A DNA stretch of 64,000 nt from Stenopsyche tienmushanensis (taxonomy: Eukaryota > Arthropoda > Insecta > Trichoptera > Stenopsychidae), in assembly GCA_008973525.1 (NCBI GenBank), contig WACJ01000520.1, forward strand, positions 62,001-126,000. Reading direction: 5' to 3'. Made by a program: the position numbers and the translations under genes. A model generated the notes under the pieces. The model worked only from the letters and a program-made list of their open reading frames with translations. It was not told the origin of the DNA and did no database searches. Shown here in pieces: positions 58,901 to 63,840 of this stretch (within the stretch, counting starts at the first letter, position 1; each line of letters opens with the position of its first letter).

Positions 58901-59400
58901 AATCACTGGTGGAAATATTTTATCCCATTTAGCATGACCCAGTTTCGGAGACAATTTCACCCCCGGCTCGCACCCCAACACATTAAACTTTATGGTACTG
59001 GGTACTGCAGTGTGTGGGGCCTCGTTTGAAATTGCACATGCATTGTGTGTTTTGACATTGCCGGAGACAATATTATGAGTCACATGCAATTTCCTCGACT
59101 TTTGCCTCGTATTATGTATCTCATGAAAAATGATGAAATTCAAAAACAAGCACAAGGGAAATTCATTGTAGGCGTTTGAGTTTGATTGCAAAATTTGGTT
59201 TTACTACGGGAAAATGAAATTCAATATGTTTTCCCTAAAGGAAAATTAATTGATACCTAAAACTTGCAGCTTAACAGGTGAACTACGTCGACGCTCATTT
59301 GTGAGGGTATTCTCTGTGGAACATGAATACCTCGCCATTCCATCTTCGGCGCGTATTCCTCGAACATGTAGTTTGTTTCCCGTCACAACGTATCGATTTC
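19830..59400 (-). CDS. Dscam-like: Dscam-family cell-adhesion receptor (31 exons, 5' end outside the window)
   Basis: This gene encodes a single-pass immunoglobulin-superfamily receptor that mediates homophilic recognition between neurites. The 31 exons join with unbroken phase into 1758 residues plus stop. The order is that of Dscam: second half of Ig2 (1-46), Ig3 (50-150), Ig4 (155-245), Ig5 (246-345), Ig6 (347-435), Ig7 (437-530), Ig8 (531-630), Ig9 (631-728), FN1-FN4 (730-1160), Ig10 (1161-1250), FN5-FN6 (1252-1440), membrane helix (1466-1489) and cytoplasmic tail. Every complete Ig domain keeps its two cysteines and core tryptophan. The tail has the Dscam motif PYATF and an HFRTF motif. 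Signal peptide, Ig1 and half of Ig2 are missing to the right. The alternative-exon arrays of Dscam1 were not found, so a Dscam2/3/4-type paralogue is likely; which one is not resolved. Confidence 0.93.
20852..20927 (-). CDS. Dscam-like exon: cytoplasmic tail part 4 (splice-or-stop exon)
   Basis: It reads SRCASPLSGERSYTPGRLQ, then MARCS and two bases of the next codon. The donor TGCAGCAG|GTAGAC is a near-perfect consensus. If it is not used, translation stops at TAG (20850-20848) after one more residue (CSR). An alternative acceptor inside the exon (ccag|gtgtgc) would give only VHLL and a stop. Confidence 0.78.
20998..21270 (-). CDS. Dscam-like exon: cytoplasmic tail part 3
   Basis: It reads TNSDTTTEESHENISLSAN, MASIDESTLSKAMTVEMRG, GHFGSGPGNRSVGGGKSLR, DPPTTDSDDNSDSPGNTTT. 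Low-complexity, Gly/Ser-rich and acidic at the end. The acceptor (taattag at 21271) was chosen because it keeps frame; a nearer AG is possible. Donor ACAAAAG|GTATAC. Confidence 0.8.
21350..21520 (-). CDS. Dscam-like exon: cytoplasmic tail part 2 with PYATF motif
   Basis: It reads LYEISPYATFGAVTGASGR, NQGGEHALHFRTFGVPENE and ends PTSHRKHRRLHR. EISPYATF and ALHFRTF correspond to the Dscam tail blocks EICPYATF and AMNFQTF, a candidate tyrosine-based docking site. Acceptor gttaaatag, donor CATAGAT|GTGATA. Confidence 0.88.
21595..21746 (-). CDS. Dscam-like exon: cytoplasmic tail part 1
   Basis: It reads LHCLLNNRYSRDDRKLSES, NELEREKLREGQKLYSSSS, INGNEKSNDDSS. Charged and serine-rich, with no folded domain. 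Acceptor ctttacag, donor TCGTCGG|GTAATA; phase 2 in, phase 1 out. Confidence 0.85.
21834..21987 (-). CDS. Dscam-like exon: juxtamembrane and transmembrane segment
   Basis: It reads RIPPLDPSVALTGGGVQSS, then a 24-residue hydrophobic helix (SILLPAASAALLLAALTLLG plus CLLL) and the stop-transfer KTRR across the splice. This is the only membrane segment in the joined protein. Acceptor ttccag, donor CGGAG|GTATAA. Confidence 0.93.
22244..22531 (-). CDS. Dscam-like exon: FN6
   Basis: A complete FN3 domain: PRSPKPTELVTTNSTAIKL, NLYTWRDGGCAISKLRIEY, LSQLTAAQWYQLKLAITND, AGTTHAEINVDTT. The W-DGGC-IS block and WY-L---A-N-AG are diagnostic for the membrane-proximal Dscam FN3. Donor AACGGAG|GTAAAT. Confidence 0.94.
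22612..22800 (-). CDS. Dscam-like exon: rest of FN5
   Basis: It reads YTLFFKTESENTWQAVELS, PEANSHALETLKCGTLYMI and KIQAHNRVAAGTVSDVLST. L-CGT-Y---I-A-N-VG is typical of Dscam FN5. Acceptor ttttcag, donor GGATCAG|GTTACA. Confidence 0.93.
22880..23068 (-). CDS. Dscam-like exon: end of Ig10 and start of FN5
   Basis: It reads VDGGSSGNFTCSASNLYGE, DSITYTVIAILAPSAAILG and TIKVHWQPPNDGGSPI. One exon carries the F-strand cysteine of Ig10 and the W-PP-DGGSPI block of FN5. Donor ATATTAG|GTAAAT. Confidence 0.93.
23146..23325 (-). CDS. Dscam-like exon: first part of Ig10
   Basis: It reads PARIASFSQVVRRPIGSPV, SLSCHAIGNPTPRARWLHR and QVTPQGNLNIH. Ig10 sits between FN4 and FN5, as in Dscam. Acceptor tttttcag, donor CACA|GTAAAA. 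Confidence 0.92.
23592..23751. mobile_element. TTAA-flanked MITE, family 2, copy 1
   Basis: A 160-base element with ends TTAACCTTTCC and GGAAAGGTTAA, in the intron between the FN4 and Ig10 exons. It shares GATGTATTT, GTGTACCAAATACATATCAT and the GCTTTTTAGCAC-type block with the inverted copy at 37511-37662. The TTAA site suggests piggyBac-type mobilisation. Confidence 0.75.
24037..24212 (-). CDS. Dscam-like exon: second part of FN4
   Basis: It reads IGKHSSYTVTLDSLKNSDL, MFEIRNLAEHQLYEFWVSA, TTGSGEGESTSIIAQGANI. The YEFWV-A-T--GEGE block is diagnostic for Dscam. Acceptor atttcag, donor AAGAG|GTTTCA. Confidence 0.92.
24288..24417 (-). CDS. Dscam-like exon: first part of FN4
   Basis: It reads PSPPQKIKALATSGESILV, SWLPPLNPNGIILHYTVYH and REAG. 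The SW-PP--PNGII--YTVY block matches Dscam FN4. Acceptor attgtag, donor GGAAG|GTAATT. Confidence 0.92.
24504..24662 (-). CDS. Dscam-like exon: second part of FN3
   Basis: It reads EYNVGEVKRISTTETYLHA, LHKYTNYSIQILAYTNAGD and SSPVFCTTEED. L-KYTNYS-Q-LA-T-AGDG is a Dscam FN3 signature. Acceptor aatttcag, donor GAAGATG|GTATGC. Confidence 0.92.
24745..24891 (-). CDS. Dscam-like exon: first part of FN3
   Basis: It reads PEAAPLAVSCVPLSPVSVK, VSWRPPPVAQHGGLIQGYK and VLYTPQLSDH. The donor is taken at GATCATG|GTAAAA because only this leaves one base, the phase needed by the next exon; open reading continues 15 bases further to another GT that would break frame. Confidence 0.85.
24975..25283 (-). CDS. 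Dscam-like exon: FN2
   Basis: A complete FN3 domain in one 309-base exon: PSEPPHSLQIQTAGPGELH, VSWQAPPRESWNGDLLGYT, then GLKKFTRYGVTIKPFNGVA and TATTQEG. The W-PP--WNG-LLGY block is highly conserved in Dscam FN2. Acceptor ttttag, donor GAAGGAG|GTAAAG. Confidence 0.94.
25364..25506 (-). CDS. Dscam-like exon: second part of FN1
   Basis: It reads SNEPSTDYEAIVSGLQPHN, SYAVRIQAINQIEHSQYTE and ends VIVKTQEE. L-P-NSYAVRI-A-N is the FN3 F-strand signature. Acceptor aattacag, donor GAAGAAG|GTACAA. Confidence 0.92.
25581..25812 (-). CDS. Dscam-like exon: first part of FN1
   Basis: It reads RPDPPHSLLVLEVGSRSAR, LGWAQGFDGNSPLVGYAVQ, then a longer loop ending TGSKNSIPI. The W-Q-FDGNSP--GY block is typical. 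The loop before the splice is longer than in Dscam1. Donor ATAAG|GTTATT is the least canonical in the cluster. Confidence 0.88.
25897..26045 (-). CDS. Dscam-like exon: second half of Ig9
   Basis: It reads LSTSEVKTDSGLRSQLFIS, then RTDRQDSGVYKCQAVNAFG, ending IYLSVQ. It keeps the Dscam R-DSG-Y-C-A-NAFG signature. Acceptor tgtgcag, donor GTCCAAG|GTATAA. Confidence 0.93.
26116..26260 (-). CDS. Dscam-like exon: first half of Ig9
   Basis: It reads PARFEMPSRNITARRNEPI, then TLVCDVIGDNPIQIQWTHN, ending MNRLDLNTY. The RR-EP and I-W--N-M-RLD blocks match Dscam Ig9. Acceptor tattatag, donor ACATATAG|GTAAAA. Confidence 0.93.
26345..26521 (-). CDS. Dscam-like exon: second half of Ig8
   Basis: It reads QAGSDFIPLVNLGGRFKFM, TNGTLFIEGASSYDEGQYM, CKADNGIGTPLSKIINVSV. 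The F-strand cysteine is in QYMCKADNGIG. Acceptor tttgaag is weaker than the others; donor GTAAACG|GTAAAT. Confidence 0.9.
26592..26711 (-). CDS. Dscam-like exon: first half of Ig8
   Basis: It reads PPKWISEPQDTATLAGGAL, then SLHCRTRGSPVPQITWLKQ. The PP-W-EP start matches Dscam Ig8. Acceptor gacatag, donor CAACAAG|GTTTGA. Confidence 0.92.
27515..27650 (-). CDS. Dscam-like exon: second half of Ig7
   Basis: It starts in phase 0 with VEERGAEFFSNLVFKDVSS, then RHSGLYTCVASNNAAKVNF, ending AELVVK. Acceptor ttttacag, donor GTCAAAG|GTACAC. Confidence 0.92.
27651..30204. other. intron between the two Ig7 half-exons
   Basis: A 2.55-kb intron. About half of it (28313-29552) is a TTAA-flanked inverted-repeat element. 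A 14-base palindrome, GCACAGATCTGTGC, is at 29714-29727. I looked for a second Ig7 half-exon, such as Drosophila Dscam2 has, and saw none. Confidence 0.6.
28313..29552. mobile_element. TTAA-flanked inverted-repeat element, 1.24 kb (piggyBac-type)
   Basis: The left end is TTAAGGGACGTTTCTACCTT and the right end is its complement, AAGGTAGAAACGTCCCTTAA; inverted identity covers about 24 bases including the TTAA duplicated at the insertion site. Both features are diagnostic of the piggyBac superfamily. The interior holds only short broken frames, one of 65 codons at 29149-29346 (- strand), so it is probably non-autonomous or decayed. Confidence 0.82.
30205..30350 (-). CDS. Dscam-like exon: first half of Ig7
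   Basis: It reads PPEIEPFAFPANLQEGRRA, then QVSCSVTSGDMPVYFSWYK. The PFAF block and SC-V-SGD-P are typical of Dscam Ig7. It ends in phase 0. In Dscam1 one alternative exon encodes all of Ig7; here the domain is split over two single exons 2.6 kb apart. Confidence 0.92.
30420..30598 (-). CDS. Dscam-like exon: rest of Ig6
   Basis: It reads SVKWEHSGSGSSGSG, NTQNGPEGSLIILRV, AGAYTCTVTSAEGQQARRD. The tryptophan and F-strand cysteine are present. The C'-D region is replaced by a Ser/Gly-rich stretch unlike the charged loop of Dscam1. Donor AACA|GTAAGT is a perfect consensus. Confidence 0.92.
30679..30769 (-). CDS. Dscam-like exon: first part of Ig6
   Basis: A short exon of 91 bases reading PPYVRSIGPIRAVAGRETI, then IYCPYSGYPI. 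It matches the Dscam block LPYIR...AVAGE-L...CPVAGYPI. Acceptor aattatag, donor ATTAG|GTATAT. Confidence 0.92.
30907..31061 (-). CDS. Dscam-like exon: second half of Ig5
   Basis: It reads RYQIGQYTTKNGDVVSHLN, then SEDGGLYSCKAANSLGDV, ending ARLNIY. The RYQ-GQY-T-NGDVVS block is a strong Dscam match. The acceptor is a tandem TAGTAG, so the start may also be 31058, which would remove one serine. Confidence 0.92.
31137..31290 (-). CDS. Dscam-like exon: first half of Ig5
   Basis: It reads TAPELQYTFIEQALRGGP, then AVSLRCSAAGTPPPRFHW and LLDGQQLTS. First cysteine and core tryptophan are present. Acceptor atctttag, donor CTGAG|GTATAT. Confidence 0.93.
31367..31622 (-). CDS. Dscam-like exon: Ig4
   Basis: Nearly the whole Ig4 domain: GGTAVLNCTIGGD, VQWIHDG and DAGMYQCFVRNEIESAQAS, matching the Dscam signature (GMYQCFVRN-ESA-ASAEL). 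Acceptor tgtttcag, donor CTTGGAG|GTATAT. It begins the compact exon cluster after a 16-kb intron. Confidence 0.93.
31900..32760 (+). pseudogene. piggyBac transposase relic
   Basis: Broken frames on the + strand end in a cysteine-rich block: KNCTLCHQKLR, then YCPTCPKSSQICLKCF. Its spacing matches the C-terminal zinc-binding region of piggyBac transposases. Upstream is KAKKAPYHLEVPKNP and an acidic NFEELLDKLAVEEVDTS segment. Many stops; clearly dead. The catalytic core was not recognised. Confidence 0.5.
34461..34933 (-). repeat. 500-bp dispersed repeat, copy B
   Basis: Reverse complement matches copy A (10531-11035) over most of its length, with a 65-base insertion that includes GCCGACTAGGTCGGC. 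The left flank (GGCGCCTGCCACGGGCGCAACTAGGCTTGGGGCGC) and a partial duplicate at 35055-35125 look like parts of the same element end. Confidence 0.75.
35055..35125. repeat. partial second end of the dispersed repeat
   Basis: GGGGGCGCAAGT and TTGCCACGAGCGCTTCATAC, then CCTCGTTATGACTATT, parallel the GCGCAACTAGG / TGCCACGGGCGC / CCTTGTTACGGCCCT-type sequence flanking copy B. A short, degenerate match. Confidence 0.4.
36240..36830 (+). pseudogene. Tc1-like transposase relic
   Basis: Broken + strand frames include RSMWSFIILLG-type and ALEYWRQ-like reading LQYWRQVIFAEKGKFNIFG, which parallels the Tc1 block fW--ViFSDE-kFnlfg. The expected aspartate is not preserved. Assignment rests on this block and the length of the region. 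Confidence 0.4.
37511..37662. mobile_element. TTAA-flanked MITE, family 2, copy 2
   Basis: A 152-base element with ends TTAACCTTTTCC and GGGAAAGGTTAA, inverted relative to copy 1 at 23592-23751. Its right TTAA forms the stop codon of the adjoining hAT fragment, so it inserted into or next to that older element. Confidence 0.75.
37659..37919 (-). pseudogene. hAT transposase C-terminal fragment
   Basis: The - strand frame reads EFIYRCEKLFTFMKGYNCP, then VRSRINETHLGSVLKVITS and VEKILPEKKCQFPEKKK. The pattern (Y-CE-LFS-M---K---R-R--D-HL---L--A------I--L---KQCQ-SH) is the dimerisation region of ZBED5-like hAT transposases. It is cut off upstream and by a MITE at its end. Confidence 0.65.
41100..41235 (-). 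pseudogene. DDE transposase scrap (SPDLTPLDFF motif)
   Basis: On the - strand one frame reads PWLSQSPDLTPLDFFVCGR. The SPDLTPLDFFLWG motif surrounds the second catalytic aspartate of a mariner-related transposase family common in insects. Only about 35 codons are recognisable. Confidence 0.55.
41477..41799 (+). mobile_element. MITE with GTGCAAAACA ends, copy 1 (truncated)
   Basis: The segment is similar to the reverse complement of 62705-63083 over about 320 bases, including AATTTAGAAGTTG-CATTT, TTGCAAAATACAAAAA and GAAATTTTGG-T-TTTTTTC. Its right end is GTCGGTCAATGTGCAAAACA. The left inverted repeat is missing. Confidence 0.7.
43755..44092 (+). mobile_element. possible solo LTR
   Basis: A GC-richer block with AATAAA at about 44004 and a CGTTACA end at 44092 looks like the U3-R-U5 order of an LTR. 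It starts near a 13-base inverted repeat (43755-43767 and 43784-43796). Edges and target duplication could not be fixed, so this is tentative. Confidence 0.3.
44825..45049 (+). other. unidentified ORF of 74 codons
   Basis: It reads like a protein (VDVIVDSNIQGNLYYGELP, FNFNNKRCYEVHQKPKGYF), rich in beta-branched residues and ending in LDHA. It lies in the 16-kb intron on the opposite strand from the gene. I do not recognise it; it may be a retrocopy or transposon fragment, or chance. Confidence 0.25.
47243..47703. mobile_element. TTAA-flanked MITE, family 3
   Basis: Ends TTAACACTCTCGTCGCC and GGCCACGAAAGTGTTAA are inverted repeats (15 of 17 match) with TTAA at both ends; total 461 bases. It lies 60 bases outside the Ig3 exon. 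There is no coding content. Confidence 0.75.
47764..47974 (-). CDS. Dscam-like exon: second half of Ig3 and linker to Ig4
   Basis: The reading opens with the core tryptophan (WLHEIDGVF), then LLSIRRAEPADNGRWACRA with the F-strand cysteine, and ends SAHLHPLLQ, the A strand of Ig4. Acceptor ttaatag, donor TTGCAG|GTAATT. It starts in phase 2 and ends in phase 0, as in Dscam1 exon 7. Confidence 0.9.
49021..49399 (+). pseudogene. mariner transposase C-terminal fragment
   Basis: Two frames read FIKCLEKGRTTNSKYYMAL, HKLHFKLLLHPQYSPDG and, after a frameshift near 49255, MLQGKIFGSNEEVFAEIEA and KSFNQKLSDKR with a stop. These are the last blocks of a mariner transposase (LEKGKTINSEYY, HP-YSPDLAPSDY, GSNEEVI-ETEAYF). 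The catalytic HQDNA block is damaged (EDNVPHH). Confidence 0.8.
49440..50045 (-). pseudogene. second mariner transposase, inverted and internally deleted
   Basis: The - strand begins with the helix-turn-helix region HFRHIMLLEFKQGNSSMATA, IYGKGAVSEQTVRKWFLKF, RSGNETLKDEAIAGRPSDF, then NPRQSIREL. After a deletion it continues with PYFPELTSINYHLLFFAEF (HPPYSPDLAPSDYHLF block) and NFFSSKSAKLYEESIDKLP (C-terminus). Frameshifts and stops are present. It lies tail to tail with the fragment at 49021-49399. Confidence 0.82.
52710..52816 (-). pseudogene. 5S rRNA pseudogene
   Basis: The - strand reads GCCAATGGCCATATTACGTT, then GAATGCACTGGTCCTTGTCC, GTTAAGC, CAGTACTTGGATGGGTAACC and GCTTGGGAATA, ending GTCGTTGG. 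This follows eukaryotic 5S rRNA throughout, including the internal promoter, but about 11 bases after GTTAAGC are missing and several substitutions break helices. The length is 107 instead of about 120. Confidence 0.85.
53014..53265 (+). other. unidentified ORF nested in the Ig3 intron
   Basis: An 83-codon open frame with no start near its beginning: RGAHISVLPPYIQACKTVE, QIYGDIKVNIVTAQQLRYI, EFCKRMDIVTNDEVGEYLK, YPEEFLNSYKSMRIPSLKP, stop. Composition looks like real protein and an AG acceptor-like site (atatttag) lies just upstream. It could be a last exon, a processed pseudogene fragment or a transposon part. I do not recognise the family. Confidence 0.35.
54789..54909 (-). CDS. Dscam-like exon: first half of Ig3
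   Basis: This exon sits alone between two large introns. The acceptor is tttatttttag and the donor ATCAC|GTAAAT. It reads NVGTSLPRITTPQVPELSV, then KRGGDVHISCAAEGNPTPT; the B-strand cysteine is present and the split codon plus next exon gives TW. In Dscam1 this position is the exon 6 array; only one copy is seen here. An ORF on the + strand (54732-54992) is its shadow. Confidence 0.88.
54910..59256. other. Dscam-like intron of 4.3 kb
   Basis: Between the Ig2 and Ig3 exons. AT-rich, with GC-richer islands near 56430-56900 and 58800-59200 that carry no splice-bounded frame. No mobile element could be named. Confidence 0.6.
59257..59400 (-). CDS. Dscam-like exon: second half of Ig2
   Basis: The acceptor is tttcacag and the donor TTTTAG|GTATCA. 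It reads NRYVVTGNKLHVRGI, then AEDGMARYSCSTENTLTNE and ends in a beta strand (SSPVKLQVL). It corresponds to constant exon 5 of Drosophila Dscam1. The phase is 1 on both sides. It is the most 5' exon in the window. Confidence 0.9.
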
Positions 59401-59959
59401 CTGTGAAATAGAAATATAGCTTTCATTAATTTAAAAACAATGTAAAAAACTATGATCAATCATCGCTTTCAACCTTCACTGTCAAAACATTTTTCCAAAA
59501 GACTTCAATTATTTTATATGAAATATATTATTTTGTTAAGGCACGAGAAAAACATAATTTAAATAAAATCTATTATTATTCCCTTAATACGTAGAAACGT
59601 AGAATGCGAGGTCACTGGACGCAGCACACAATCGCAACACGCTTGGACGCTAAAGCTATCAAGTGGACGGTGTCCCTGGGTCCTTTTACAATCGGTTCGT
59701 AGAAGAGGTCCACATACAATGGAAGAAGAATCATCTTACAAGAAAAATATCATAGTTATTAGATCGAAGAAACCGGTGGGAAAATCAAGTCTTCCCGCGG
59801 CCAAGATCATTGGTCAAACTCGAATACTTGATTGAAAATTTTAAAGACTCGTTAAAAACTGAATCAAGACTGAAATAGAACTTAAAACTGAATTGATTCA
59901 CAGTAACTGTTCACACCTCTTTAATAATAACAAATAATCTCAACCGATATCTAATATAT

Positions 59960-60400
59960 ACAAATGAATTAGGCTTTGTTCGTTTGAAATGCGCTGCCAT
60001 ATCGTTCATCGGATTGCAATTAAACTGCGTCCATTTATTACTAAGAGTTCTGTAAGTAACATAGGTTTAGTTTAATATATAAAAATGATGTTTGTTTGTC
60101 AAAATTTAATGCGCTGCTATATCGTTCATTCGATTGCGATAAAACTTTGCCAATTTATTGTTTGCATTTTCTCGAATAATATAGATATAGTACAATTAAC
60201 TCACAGTAGATCTTATATATAAAAATCAATGTTTGTATGTTTGTTCATATTTATGATAAAACTGAAAATAAAAAATAAATTTCATTATTTCTATCATTAC
60301 TAATTAAACAAGATAACTCTTTCAAATTTCAAACAATATTTTTAGAATTATCATTTGTGAGGCAGCAACGCGCCGGGTACCAACAGGTTAATACATAACA
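59960..60400 (+). repeat. tandem units of a dispersed repeat with GCAACGCGCCGGGTACC end
   Basis: Two to three units of about 130 bases share TATATAAAAATGATGTTTG, AATGCGCTGC-ATATCGTTCAT and CGATTGC-AT-AAACT. A GCAACGCGCCGGGTACC motif follows at about 60365. Similar sequence in inverted orientation is at 63690-63840. This resembles a repeat widespread in insects; the class is not assigned. Confidence 0.65.
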
Positions 60401-62704
60401 GCGTCTTAGCATATAGTATAAAACTATTAATTCTCGCAGGCGCAATTCGTAAGATGAACAGTGAATTCCTTCTCTTCGTCGCCCAAATAGCCTTGTTCGC
60501 GGGAAAACGTATTATTCCCGCCAGCTCTCTAGCAATTTCACAGTTGGGGGTCTCCTTACAAGAAAAAAGAGTTCAAACCTATAGGGATTGTGGTTGGCAA
60601 CCACATTTTAAAAACGAATATACGATATGAAAACCATATTCATATGGTTGATTATTTTCCTATAAAAGAAGCCATATAAAGCACATCTAATATTTGAAGA
60701 AGAGGTTCATTATCTTAAGATTTTGATGTTTTAAGGGTCACAAATAAACGTTTTTTTAAGTAATATAAATCATCTAAACTAAATCGGATAAAAATCCACC
60801 TTTCGAAGCCACTTCTCTCATAGGATAGTGTTGAGTTGAGTTATAATAAATTATTTTTTACAAAAATCTAGTGAAAATGAAATTAAGGACGTTATAGAGC
60901 GCAACTTTATATATTATTGGGAGCGAGTTTTTAATGAGTTCTATATAATTATAAAGTAGTGAGGGTATGCAATTTATTTTAAATCGCTTTTTAAAATTTT
61001 AATTAAAACGTAACAAAAGTTTATATAAAACAATTTGGGTTCTAAAATTCATCATATTTTGCTTCTTTCTTACCCATGAATGCGTTTATTCTAAGACAGA
61101 TAGAATTACAATAATACACTGCAATTCTGCACTAAGAACTAAGACTTGAGATGATATATCTTTGCAGACAATATTATTATAATTTCAGGAAGGAAACCAT
61201 TCTGGTTGAGAGAACCTAAATATTAGAGTACGAAAGTAGTTTTAGAGATACGTTTAAGTAAAATAAAGGCAATGTTGAGTATGCGAATTGAGATAGCACA
61301 TTTTGCTGTGTCTCAAGAGGAAACTGATAAAGAAATGTTTGCTGCCAGTTTCGACGTATGTTTAAGAAACATGATGAATGCTAAACTATGTTAAAATAAG
61401 AACTACTCGAAAAGCTTTAAATCGGAATTATGAGTAAATTTGCGATGTATTTTTAAAAGTAAATTTGAAGTAATGTTGTTCAAGTCATATAATAAGGCAA
61501 ATGGATGAAAGCCATTATAAAAACTTTATGTATTCGTTCATATATTGCAATTATAATGGGGTGGATTTCGACCTTCTGTGTTTAATACCTGTTCTCATTC
61601 TAGTGTTTTATAAGAAATTTAAATTCATATTTTTGATAAATATGCTTTGATTACAAAAGTCTTTATGGAAATAGTTTAAAATGACATGTTTATTAAATTT
61701 AAGTCCAGTAGAAATTCAATGTGCATTTCTTAAATAGAACCATTATATATGCATATTGCATCTCTTTGTTCTGAGAACTGCATGTTATAAATGCATGTAT
61801 CATTTTCAAAGCTTTGAATCATAAATGCATAATGTCTATATATTTTAGATACAGTAAATTCAAAGATTCCAAAAGAATATTATAAAATATCAGCAGCCGA
61901 AATTCCAGTTCTTATATAGGGGAGTGTTTTTATTTTATTTGATTGCGTCACGTCGACCCGAAGAGGTGGTCGCCATCAAGCGAAGCAGCTCAAGCTCCGA
62001 ATTTGAAGTTTCTTCGGAGAAATAAAAAGTTTTTCTTTCTCATCGGGTAGAAAATTTCTAGATGAGAGCGTTATATTCAAGCATCGCGGGCTATTGCCCG
62101 GGGCGTAAGGTTGGATGGTTCAATGCGCATTTTCTCTCGTTTGGTTTACCAGCGCCCCCCGGGGGGTTCTTTCTAAGACCCACCACATTCAAACCCTTGT
62201 CTCCACACACGATCCCAGAAGGCATCGAATAAAAGCAGACCAACTCCCTTTGAGGATTTTTGTGGCCGAGATGCGTATAAGCGTCTTGCTTCCATACAAA
62301 TGAATATTAACCACAAAAGGCATTAAATTTCCATCTTATAAATACGCGAGCGGCCATGCAAAAACATGTGGAGGCCATCGGAAAAGCGCGGGGGATTCCA
62401 CATTTCCACTCATTCATACGGTTTCGACATTGGAGTGGAAAATATGCCACCGAAACCTTGCTAGGGCTGTAGATTTTTTAAATTCATAGGATATGAATGG
62501 TTGTATATTTTTCATTGTATTGTTGGCAATCTTTGTTTTTTTATTTTATATAAATTGTTTTTAAAACGAGCTAAATGTTGAATTCATGACCTACGACAAA
62601 GTTTGTAATACACTTTTTTTTGTAAATATCAACTTTTTTGTATTTATTTTTTTCTTCTAAATGTGAAATTAAAATATTGATTATTTGCTATGCGAATTAT
62701 ACAA

Positions 62705-63083
62705 TGTGTTTTGCACATGCACTGACAATTTTTTTTTGGGGTTAAAAGGGTATTTTTCTACGTTTTGCATATAGACCTTATGTCGTAAGTGTAAGGATTG
62801 TCGAAATAGAATATTTTTTCAAAATTTTGAAAAAACATCCAAAATTTCACTTTTAAATCATCATAACTTTTTAATGTGTAGCCGCAATAGCACAAAATAA
62901 ATATTTTTGTATTTTGCAAATTATTTTGATCTAAGTAAATCATTATTTTATGCAAATAGTTTAAAGAAAACCACTTCTGAGCTTCGAAAATAAAAAAAAA
63001 CGTGCAAACGAGATGAGAAATGCCAACTTCTAAATTCATTAAAACAAAATTTTTTGTCGGTCCATGTGCAAAACACCCTGTTT
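62705..63083 (-). mobile_element. MITE with GTGCAAAACA ends, copy 2 (both ends present)
   Basis: Left end ACAATGTGTTTTGCACATGC and right end CATGTGCAAAACACCCTGT are inverted repeats of about 25 bases. The 380-base interior has a 93-codon chance frame on the - strand that also appears, diverged, in copy 1, reflecting DNA similarity rather than a kept gene. No clear target duplication was found. Confidence 0.72.
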
Positions 63084-63689
63084 TAAGTTACTTATGCTTA
63101 AAAAATAACTCCAGCTGAAGCATTCATATACAAGAGAGCTAATCTTGAATATTGTTTCTTAAGATAACAAATCACTCAATAAGTTTAACTTTAAACTTTT
63201 TTCTTCTTCATTTGGGGTTGTTTTTTGGAGTTTCTTAATAAAAAAAATCCTACTTATTTGGTGATGAGCTAGGTATATATTGGGGATTTTTATTTGTATT
63301 TGATAATAAGAAAAACCTATTTATTATTTGGAACAATGAGTAATTATGAAATGGCAATGATCGACTTCGCTCATGATAAAGTGATTGTCAAAGAACGTTC
63401 CCCATGTTATTTTTTAGAATCACAATCAGATTATAGATTTTAAAAAAACTCATCGCTATCATATTTATTACAAACTAACGAATACCCGGTATACATCGCA
63501 ATCCCAAGAAACGCAGTACGTGGTTTATTGCTTCAGGTCACGTATAGTGCAAGCTGAAAATCTGGAATCCAAAAGCAAATGCACACGTCGCTCTTGTCTT
63601 GAAAACCGACTTAATCACCGTATTGTGCGTGCATCCTTTCTCTCTTCGACCCCGCAGCCCAAACTTCATTTCACCAGACTAATATGCGC

Positions 63690-63840
63690 CAACATGGTGC
63701 ATCTATACAATATTTTTACTATGTTTATGTTATTCTCGCAAGTTTTGATAGTAAGTTGGAAAAGTTTGATCGCAATCGGATGAACGGTATGAAAACGCAT
63801 TAAATACGGACAAACAAACAATATTTTTTATAAATTAGAA
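63690..63840 (-). repeat. inverted copy of the tandem repeat at 59960-60240
   Basis: Reverse complement reads AATATTGTTTGTTTGTCCGT, TTTAATGCG, CCGTTCATCCGATTGCGATC, AAACTTTTCC and TCTCGAATAAC-like sequence, matching the units at 60 kb. Confidence 0.65.

Noticed and set aside
59590..59740. Possible LINE C-terminal scrap (TRLDAKAIKWTVSLG)
   Set aside because: The similarity to non-LTR C-terminal motifs is too weak and is broken by a stop; not enough to call.
63520..63783. 87-codon + strand ORF
   Set aside because: Its second half is the antisense of a dispersed repeat copy (63690-63840).
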